This document shows positions 57,970 through 64,000 of a stretch of 64,000 nt of DNA, one piece after another. The position numbers were made by a program, and so were the translations under genes. The DNA is taken from NCBI GenBank assembly GCA_023955635.1, contig JAMXHR010000010.1, forward strand, positions 186,001-250,000, in the 5' to 3' direction. This stretch comes from Methanosarcina sp. ERenArc_MAG2 (GTDB lineage Archaea; Halobacteriota; Methanosarcinia; Methanosarcinales; Methanosarcinaceae). The notes under the pieces were generated by a model. The model worked only from the letters and a program-made list of their open reading frames with translations. It was not told the DNA's origin and did no database searches. Position 1 is the first letter of the stretch. Each line of letters opens with the position of its first letter.

Positions 57970-59352
57970 ATGAAATCGAAAAAGATTTTGAAAATTGCCT
58001 TTAACATGGTTAAAGCCAATAAACTGAGGAGCTGGCTGACAATCATAGGGGTGATCATAGGTATCGCCTCGGTAATGGCAATCGTCACAACAGGAGAGTA
58101 TTTTCAGGAACAGGTAACCGAAACTCTGGAGGGGCTTGGAGGCGACACTATTACAATAGTGGCCTCGATTCCATTTCAAGTAAATGAGGACGGAGAAATG
58201 GTGAAAGATACAGAAGTTAGTTCAGAGGTAGCTGCAGAGACTGAGGAGGTAGCCCCAGAAACTGAAGAAGTTACTGAAGAGACTGAAGAGGTATCTGAAA
58301 CCAATAATTCTGATTCCATAGAGCCTGAGTCCGTAACAGAGGCAGAGCTAACAAAAACGGATGTGTTCACTCTTCTGAGCATTCCAGATGTCGAGTATAT
58401 TAATGTCAATGTTGAAGGCGGAGCAGAATTGACATTCGGAAGTGAGACAACTTCTGTCGGGGTCAAAGGTGTGGACCCTAATTTCTGGCCCAAGCTCACA
58501 AATAAGAAGGTAGAACAGGGGAGGATGTTAAAATCCGGAGACAAATCAGTTGTAATAATATCAAAAGAACTTTCGAATGATACCTTTGAGCAAGAAATCC
58601 GGCTCAACCAGATGATTCTCCTCAATGGCAGATCTTACAGGGTAATCGGAATCCTTGAAAAAGATGAAGGGCTTCTTGGGGGCCTGAAAGGACTTTTCGG
58701 GAGCAGCATCTATATGCCTTACAAGGATGTATATTCCCTTTCGTATAGTGATGAGGATATGCCTGAAAGGGAACGGGAAGTCTACGACAGCATAGAAATA
58801 AAACTCGATGAAGGGGCGGATTATGATGCAGCCCTTAAAGAAATCGAGCGCAAATTAAGGCGCTCGAGAAGAGTTACCGAAGATACCCAGGACTTCTATA
58901 TAAATTCTCCAAAAAAAACGATTGAGAGCACCGGAAAGCTGATTAACGGCCTTACAGCATTCCTAGCGTTTATTGCAGGGATTTCCCTACTTGTAGGTTC
59001 TACAGGGATTGCGAATACAATGTTTACGTCTGTCCTTGAAAAAACTAAAGAAATAGGGATTATGAAAGCCATCGGAGCAAAGAATAAAGATATCATGCTC
59101 ATCTTTCTCTGCAACGCAGCAATGATCAGTCTTGTGGGTGGAATTATAGGAATTCTCCTTGGGACAGCTGCAGTCCAGGTTATTCTCTTGCTGATTTCAA
59201 TTCAGATGAAAGTCCCCTTTGAATTTGCTCTCAGCCTGAAAGGCACAGTGACTGCAACCCTGGTTTCTATAATTGTGGGACTGATTGCAGGTCTCGTGCC
59301 TGCAAAGAATGCTGCTGAACTGAAACCTGTGGACGCATTGAGGTATGAATGA
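57970..59352 (+). CDS. MacB-like ABC transporter permease (FtsX family)
   Basis: The 460-residue permease has the MacB layout. The first helix (ANKLRSWLTIIGVIIGIASV) precedes a large extracytoplasmic MacB_PCD domain (about 50-310), then three C-terminal helices with the FtsX motif (LEKTKEIGIMKAIGAKNKDI). An unusual acidic low-complexity segment (residues about 78-112, repeats of ETEEV) is inserted early in the external domain. It begins 24 bp after the CARDB gene. The complex probably exports a peptide, lipid or drug; substrate unknown. Confidence 0.92.
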   Translation: MKSKKILKIAFNMVKANKLRSWLTIIGVIIGIASVMAIVTTGEYFQEQVTETLEGLGGDTITIVASIPFQVNEDGEMVKDTEVSSEVAAETEEVAPETEEVTEETEEVSETNNSDSIEPESVTEAELTKTDVFTLLSIPDVEYINVNVEGGAELTFGSETTSVGVKGVDPNFWPKLTNKKVEQGRMLKSGDKSVVIISKELSNDTFEQEIRLNQMILLNGRSYRVIGILEKDEGLLGGLKGLFGSSIYMPYKDVYSLSYSDEDMPEREREVYDSIEIKLDEGADYDAALKEIERKLRRSRRVTEDTQDFYINSPKKTIESTGKLINGLTAFLAFIAGISLLVGSTGIANTMFTSVLEKTKEIGIMKAIGAKNKDIMLIFLCNAAMISLVGGIIGILLGTAAVQVILLLISIQMKVPFEFALSLKGTVTATLVSIIVGLIAGLVPAKNAAELKPVDALRYE

Positions 59353-59592
59353 CAATTAAGGTATGGAGGAACAGTTAAAAAGGCAGGAAATATTTTTAAC
59401 TGCAAATCCTATCAGGTTAAAAGGATATCTCAGGAAGTATACAGGGACAGGGAATAGAGGTAATTGCAAATCAAGAAATAAATTTTTATATTTTTTGATT
59501 CAGAAATATTGAAGGAAATTCAAAAATAAAAACACATAAAAAGTACTGGAATAGAAGAGTTTTAAACTATTTCTTGAATATGATATGTTAAA

Positions 59593-60351
59593 ATGAAAAA
59601 GAGTGCTCAAAACCTCAGTTCCGAAAAAAAAACGGTCATGCCTGTTATCAGGAAGATCTACGACTGTCTCTTTGCCACCTACGGCCCACAGGGCTGGTGG
59701 CCTCTAACCGAACTTCATGAAGCCAGAGGGACGAATCCTGCAAAAACAGGGTCTATTCTGGGATATCATCCTGCCGACTATACCTACCCTCAGACCAGGA
59801 ACCAGCAGTTTGAGATTATCTGCGGAGCCCTACTTACCCAGAATACGAGCTGGATGCAGGTTGAAAAGGCTCTTCTTAACCTGAAACGGTTAAATGCCCT
59901 TTCCCCTGAAGCTGTAATCTCTCTTAACTCTGAGACCCTTAAAGAAGCTATCAGACCCGCAGGCTATTATAACCAGAAAACGATGCGTTTGAAAGCCCTT
60001 GCCTGTTGGTTTCTCGAACTTGGAGGCAGAACGCCAGCTCGTCAAGAACTTCTCTCTTTAAAAGGCGTAGGCCCGGAAACTGCAGATTCGATCCTGCTGT
60101 ATGCCTTCAGACAACATTCATTTGTCGTTGATAGCTATACGAGAAGAATAGTAACAAACCTGGGCCTTGCTGATGAAAAAGCAAATTACAGTGAAATTGA
60201 AGCCTTATTTGAAATAAATTTGCCCGACGATCTGGCAGTGTATCAGGAGTTCCATGCCCTGCTTGTGGAACATGCCAAAAGATATTATCAGAAAAAAGCA
60301 GCTATGCAAAATGCCCGCTTCTGGATATTGTTCAGAATTAAAAGGTTTTAG
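59593..60351 (+). CDS. Endonuclease III-related DNA glycosylase (HhH-GPD)
   Basis: The 252-residue protein has NQQFEIICGALLTQNTSWMQ (family helix), then the helix-hairpin-helix ELLSLKGVGPETADSILLYA and SFVVDSYTRRIV with the catalytic Asp. The family's Lys is replaced (GVGPETAD), as in the monofunctional or divergent subgroup of Nth/MutY relatives. The C-terminus lacks the four-Cys cluster as printed. One extra A in the A6 run near 60297 would give SSYAKCPLLDIV, with one Cys only. It probably excises damaged bases, but may lack the Fe-S cluster. Confidence 0.82.
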   Translation: MKKSAQNLSSEKKTVMPVIRKIYDCLFATYGPQGWWPLTELHEARGTNPAKTGSILGYHPADYTYPQTRNQQFEIICGALLTQNTSWMQVEKALLNLKRLNALSPEAVISLNSETLKEAIRPAGYYNQKTMRLKALACWFLELGGRTPARQELLSLKGVGPETADSILLYAFRQHSFVVDSYTRRIVTNLGLADEKANYSEIEALFEINLPDDLAVYQEFHALLVEHAKRYYQKKAAMQNARFWILFRIKRF

Positions 60352-60602
60352 GGAAAAAGAATTTAGCTACTTGCGAAATTTGGAGTGAATTTACGCTGTA
60401 TGTAAATTATCGCCGTATATATTTCTTTATCCTATTTGAACACCTGGCTCAATGGCCAAATACTTAACTAAGTGACTGAACATTCGGCTAAATACTTAAA
60501 TACTTAGTCTAATCCGTTATTTCTCAGTTAGTCCTTTATGTTGTCATGCGGTGGTTTGTGATTTCCATTTCTTCAATTTCTACTCGAAAGGTAGCAAGCT
60601 TC

Positions 60603-60815
60603 TTACAAGAGCTTTATTTCGCACCAGTCTGAGAGTTCCGCATCAAGAACCCCTTCATGGACCATCTTCTCGATCTCGTTTTCAATCTGTCCGTAAGTGA
60701 ACTGATAGTCGTACGAGATTGCGGAAATGACATCCGGACTATGGCAGAATCTGTTCGGGAACGCTTCATTGAATATTGCTACGTTTTCGAGAATTAAATT
60801 CCTTATTTTTTCCAT
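60603..60815 (-). CDS. Small uncharacterised protein (70 aa)
   Basis: The frame (MEKIRNLILENVAIFNEAFP to ELSDWCEIKLL) has a good ribosome binding site (AGAGGTGA before ATG on the minus strand). It is predicted helical with a winged-helix-like pattern (YGQIENEIEKMVHEGVLDAE). No family is recognised; related small proteins are common in Methanosarcina. Confidence 0.55.
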   Translation of the reverse strand: MEKIRNLILENVAIFNEAFPNRFCHSPDVISAISYDYQFTYGQIENEIEKMVHEGVLDAELSDWCEIKLL

Positions 60816-61773
60816 TTTTTATCACCTCTTTCTAACTTGTATTTAGTTTTCTGTTACTTTCTGGTCGATTGCTTTCCTTATCGACATACTATAGTTGTCT
60901 TCTAGATATATATAGATTTTCCTTATACTCTATATAGTCAGATTATTTGAGGACGTTAAAATATTAATATATATTTACCACTGACAGACTGCGATCTCAC
61001 AACTGTGGTTTTTGATAGATAATGATAATTATGACAAAATAAAAACCAATATAATATATTAGAAATAGTAATATAAAACAAGGATAAAGGTATGGAATGG
61101 GAAAAGGGAGACAGACAAGAGCTGCAGTATTAATCTATCTCTATTGATAACCAGAAATAATAATTGGCTTGAAAGCTGATCATCAGGTTTCTATTCATTC
61201 GATCATTTTAAAGGACAGCTGCAGTCTGCTGGTGTGAACAGGGGTTAAAAAGCTAAAACTCAGCAACAGCACCTGCAAGGGAAACAAAAGAGCAAACCGA
61301 GAGCCTGGCAATATAATTAGAGAAAAGGTTTATTCAGGAACAAACGAAATTAACAAGGAATCGATTTACTGCGAAAGCATTTAAGAGTCTTCAAAAGTGA
61401 TCCATAAGGCCTGGTCCAATTTTATGTAATTTAGTTCTGTACTCAGTTAAGTTACTACTTATTTAAGTCATTACTCAGTTAAGTTACCTTAGTCAAGTTA
61501 CTACTTATTTAAGTTACATATCTTCTTTGTACGTCTTCTTCATACATCAGGGACTGACCCTATGGACCAATTATTAATTATGTAAGTAATGGTATAAAAA
61601 AAGACGATGGAAATTCGTTTTTTAGCAGTACTGCTGTTTCATGACATGTAACATGGGCACAATTTTTCATGGCTGTAAGTTTTTCCGTGGTTGTAAAGCC
61701 TGGAGTGAATTAAGTTTAAATTTATGTTCGAAACTTTAGCTAACCCAGGCTGGTCAGCCAGGCTTATTAAGCG
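60816..61773. other. Intergenic region with a short direct-repeat cluster
   Basis: No gene is supported on either strand. The recognisable content is the direct repeat at 61441-61518. The rest is moderately A+T-rich without hairpins of note. Confidence 0.45.
61441..61518. repeat. Interleaved 20-bp direct repeats
   Basis: AAGTTACTACTTATTTAAGT occurs exactly at 61449-61468 and 61495-61514. ACTCAGTTAAGTTAC occurs at 61441-61455 and 61473-61487. Together they suggest local duplications of a TTAAGTTAC motif, possibly a multi-site operator or slippage product. Confidence 0.65.
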
Positions 61774-62123
61774 TTAACATATTCCCAATGCCTTAAGAAG
61801 CTGCTTTAAATCCGCCTTGGAGCTTTCGACGAAAACGCCCCTTGTTCCCGAGATCATAACGGTCCAATCGCCACCACTGTACATCCAGTTATGCTGAGGT
61901 ACCCAGTTCATCTTATAAAGCTGTGTGTAAGCACTGGCCAGAGTATCAAACATCATGTTCACGGTTCCGCAGAACTTGGCGGTCATCTCAGCCATCTCTT
62001 TTGGCATACCGTCCTTGGATTATAACCCACAAGTTTTCCCTCAGGGCTGAAAATCCCGGCTGCCATTACCCCTTCAAACTTCAAAAGCTCATCTAACGAT
62101 AGAGTGCAATCCTTTCTGTTCAT
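61774..62123 (-). CDS. DUF2173-like (roadblock/profilin-fold-like) protein (frameshifted)
   Basis: The ATG at 62123 gives MNRKDCTLSLDELLKFEGVM, AAGIFSPEGKLVGYNP. One extra A (AA to AAA near 62021) continues into KDGMPKEMAEMTAKFCGTVN, WMYSGGDWTVMISGTRGVFV and LKQLLKALGIC, about 116 residues. The pattern LDELLxxxGVxAAGxFxPxGKLV resembles DUF2173. Such small proteins are often found in sulfur or redox operons in bacteria; here it stands alone. Function unknown. Confidence 0.65.
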
Positions 62124-62479
62124 ACACTAACCCCATAATTCAGTATATATTGGTGAGCTACTCGCTAAACCTAAAGATTTAAAGAGCTTTATACTTCCTT
62201 TATCGAACTGCTGTCCACAGGTCTGCAGGCGCTTTCAGGTGTTCATGAATAAAATTAGTTCAGCGAAATAGTGTTTCCTTTGGGCCTTTTGCATAAAGGA
62301 ATGAAAAGTGATTGGCATAATATTATACAAAATATCAAATTAAAAAAAGAAAATTAAAATTAAAAGTTAAACATTTTCTATTTACTGAAAATTTGCTTAA
62401 AATCTTTCCTTCATGAAAAAATATCGAAAAGGGAAAATAGGTTCTTTTAAATATAGGGAAAATAATGGGAATGTTTGTC

Positions 62480-62650
62480 ATTATTACAGTCAGTGCAACC
62501 ATTTTGGCAAGCCATATTATTGTAATCTCATACTCAAAATCTTTCCTTAAAGGATTTGATTCCCCTGTCACTGCCTATTCGTCAACAACCAGGCCTTTGC
62601 CTTCAATAATTCGGTCATCGGCAGACGAAGCCTTGAAGATATTACAAGGA
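62480..62650 (-). pseudogene. P-type ATPase fragment with an in-frame TAG
   Basis: The minus strand reads DDRIIEGKGLVVDE, TAG (62575-62577), AVTGESNPLRKDFEYEI, matching the actuator-domain block GKGLVVDESxVTGESxPVxK of cation P-type ATPases. The TAG replaces the codon expected for Ser. After NPLRK the match is lost. Both ends of the gene are missing. Pyrrolysine decoding is possible in principle in this organism, but a decayed fragment is far more likely. Confidence 0.6.
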
Positions 62651-62789
62651 TCTTTCAGAAATAACTGATTTCCTTAAAACCACGGTATAAAGCACTATTT
62701 ATTGAAAAATAATAAATCCAGGCTACGAAGCCCTTTTTGAGACTGAAACCGGAAATCTTCTTATACTATTAAAGTAAAGAAAGAAAACC

Positions 62790-62811
62790 GTTATGTCTCG
62801 TCAAACATAAC
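62790..62811 (+). promoter_or_regulatory. Candidate ModE/TunR-like operator upstream of modA
   Basis: GTTATGT (62790-62796) and ACATAAC (62805-62811) form a perfect 7-bp palindrome with an 8-bp spacer. GTTAT-type half sites are known for molybdate/tungstate regulators. A TATA-like TTATACTATT at 62761-62770 lies about 25 bp upstream, so the palindrome would overlap the transcription start. Assigned by sequence and context only. Confidence 0.45.
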
Positions 62812-62839
62812 ACCCTGTTCATAATGTGATATTACTATA

Positions 62840-62958
62840 TAGGACTTACGCATTTGAAGTACCAAATCAACTGCAGTAGGCTTACAACTTCCTGAAATTC
62901 AAATTCTAAATCTGATGGCTACTGTGCTTGATTTTGAATCTAAAGTGCGTAAGTCCTA
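62840..62958. mobile_element. 119-bp MITE related to the IS at 48682, in the modA leader
   Basis: It begins TAGGACTTACGCATTTGAAG and ends TAAAGTGCGTAAGTCCTA. The first 17 bases equal the left end of the IS at 48682-49818. ACTATA flanks both sides (62834-62839 and 62959-62964). It has no coding capacity. It lies between the candidate operator and the modA ribosome binding site. Confidence 0.85.
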
Positions 62959-62979
62959 ACTATAGTTAAGAGGAGGTAA

Positions 62980-63813
62980 ATGATGAGAAAAGAATTGCTT
63001 ATTTTGTTAATATTGTTCAGTGTATTCCTTGCAATAGGATGCACTGGCGATAAAGCTGAAGCTCCAAATGCAACTGAGACTCCAGTTACAGCAGTAACTC
63101 CAACTACAGCAGTGCCTGAAGTTATAACCGTTTCTGCAGCTGCCAGCCTTACTGAAGCTTTCACGGACATTGCTTCCAGGTTTGAAAAGGAAAATCTTGG
63201 AACTGACGTGAACCTGAACTTTGGAAGCTCAGGGAACCTGCGTATGCAAATAGAAGGAGGAGCTCCTGTCGATGTTTTTGCTTCGGCTGACGAAGGTCAG
63301 ATGAACACACTTGGCAATGAAACCCTTATCGATAATAGTTCGCGAAAAGACTTTGCTCACAACTCACTTGTGATTATTATACCTGAAACCAGTACACTTA
63401 ATGTAACTAGCATAAAAGACCTTGCAGATCCTAAAATTCAGAAAATCAGCATTGGAAACCCGGATACAGTCCCAGTGGGCAACTATTCGCGCACTACACT
63501 GACGGAAGCGGGCTTGTGGAGTCAGCTTGAAAATAAACTGGTACTTGCCGAGGACGTAAAACAGGTCCTTGTATATGTGGAGAGAGGAGAAGTGGATGCA
63601 GGTTTTGTATATATGACCGATGCAAAGACTGCGCAACCAGGAACTGTAAAAATTGTTGCCAGTGTGCCTGTTAGCATTCCGGTAAGTTATCCGATAGCTG
63701 TAGTTTCTTCTTCCGAACATAAAGAAAAAGCTCAGAAATTCCTTGATTTCGTAACCGGAGAAGAAGGGCAGACAATACTGAAAAAGTATGGATTCACAGT
63801 CATATCCGAGTAA
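62980..63813 (+). CDS. modA: Molybdate/tungstate ABC transporter substrate-binding protein
   Basis: The 277-residue protein has a lipoprotein signal (LLILLILFSVFLAIGC, Cys near residue 21) and a Thr/Ala-rich linker. Then come the ModA motifs: VSAAASLTEAFTDIASRFEK, NFGSSGNLRMQIEGGAPVDV, FASADEGQMNTL, IGNPDTVPVGNYSR and VERGEVDAGFVYMTDA. It binds oxyanion outside the cell and delivers it to ModB. AGGAGGT lies 7 bases before the ATG. modB follows 11 bp after the stop. Molybdate against tungstate preference is not decidable here. Confidence 0.93.
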   Translation: MMRKELLILLILFSVFLAIGCTGDKAEAPNATETPVTAVTPTTAVPEVITVSAAASLTEAFTDIASRFEKENLGTDVNLNFGSSGNLRMQIEGGAPVDVFASADEGQMNTLGNETLIDNSSRKDFAHNSLVIIIPETSTLNVTSIKDLADPKIQKISIGNPDTVPVGNYSRTTLTEAGLWSQLENKLVLAEDVKQVLVYVERGEVDAGFVYMTDAKTAQPGTVKIVASVPVSIPVSYPIAVVSSSEHKEKAQKFLDFVTGEEGQTILKKYGFTVISE

Positions 63814-63824
63814 TATAATTAGAC

Positions 63825-64000
63825 ATGATCTCTATGCTGGACCAGATATGGTTTCCTTTATCTATAACGCTCTGGATAGCCTCCATATCATCCCTCCTCG
63901 TACTGTGCAGCGGCGTAGTCATAGCTTATATATTTGCGAGGCGTGATTTCCGGGGAAAAGAGCTTGCAGAACTGCTAGTAACACTTCCTCTAGTTCTTCC
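63825..64000 (+). CDS. modB: Molybdate ABC transporter permease (partial, runs off window)
   Basis: The frame from the ATG at 63825 reads MISMLDQIWFPLSITLWIAS, LLVLCSGVVIAYIFARRDF and ELLVTLPLVL, the N-terminal part of ModB with its first membrane helix and the start of the second. An internal ATG at 63834 is an alternative start. It is cut by the window edge. It forms an operon with modA. Confidence 0.88.
   Translation, partial: MISMLDQIWFPLSITLWIASISSLLVLCSGVVIAYIFARRDFRGKELAELLVTLPLVL

Noticed and set aside
62575..62577. TAG as a second pyrrolysine codon
   Set aside because: The surrounding gene is a short fragment with both ends missing and the residue expected is Ser.

Overview
The window is from a methylotrophic methanogen, almost certainly Methanosarcina. 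The best evidence is a dimethylamine methyltransferase operon (mtbC, then mtbB with an in-frame UAG pyrrolysine codon, then a permease). Supporting evidence comes from FilR1/DUF1724 regulators, DUF2769, DUF2551 and MTH865-like proteins, a DUF2121 connectase, HisKA_2 sensor kinases and archaeal-type ribosome binding sites (GGAGGT). Long A+T-rich gaps and many insertion sequences (IS) fit the low coding density of this genus. The species cannot be fixed from the sequence.

Layout. 1-11.4 kb: a membrane bactofilin-like protein, a nitroreductase, an IS with 25-bp ends, a cluster of small palindromic elements (MITEs), an MTH865-like protein, a zinc-ribbon microprotein, a winged-helix regulator, a QueG-like iron-sulfur protein and a PAS/GAF sensor kinase. 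11.5-15.8 kb: a mobile-element hotspot with two MITEs, a 302-bp element with 34-bp perfect ends, a 1.6-kb IS, a beheaded lipoprotein gene and a decayed inositol-phosphate synthase. 15.8-25.9 kb: ferritin-like protein, sugar-dehydrogenase-like protein, lipoprotein, DNA polymerase IV, AI-2E permease, UPF0282 metallohydrolase, FilR1 regulator, PAS protein and DUF2769 protein. 26.2-30 kb: mtbC-mtbB-permease. 30.3-37 kb: accessory island with a kinase remnant, a TPR/membrane gene hit by IS630, a divergent SIR2-like gene and a second copy of the 1.6-kb IS. 37.6-43.1 kb: FilR1 regulator, dCache/PAS histidine kinase, response regulator and a two-domain PPK2. 43.1-51.2 kb: mostly A+T-rich, gene-poor DNA with two IS and a split lipoprotein. 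51.3-62.1 kb: DUF2551, tRNA-Gln, connectase, pirin, DUF2178 with an XRE regulator, a MacB-type ABC exporter, an endonuclease III-like protein and a DUF2173-like protein. 62.4 kb to the end: a P-type ATPase remnant, then modA and the start of modB behind a candidate operator and a MITE.

Two window-wide patterns matter to the reader. First, about 25 otherwise intact genes are broken by one-base indels, nearly all at homopolymer runs and mostly one base too short. Many 'pseudogenes' here may therefore be sequencing artefacts, and I annotate them as single frameshifted genes. Second, several MITE families share terminal repeats with full-length IS in the same window (15240-15438 with the IS at 2283-3903; 62840-62958 with the IS at 48682-49818), so parent/derivative pairs can be read directly.

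How the genes work together. MtbB and MtbC start methanogenesis from dimethylamine, with the permease as likely importer. FilR1 regulators and PAS/dCache kinases are the kind of one- and two-component control used for methyltransferase operons in this genus. ModAB would supply molybdate or tungstate for the methanogenic formyl-methanofuran dehydrogenase. The SIR2-like gene beside a divergent TPR gene is the best candidate for a defence-type system, but this is inference.
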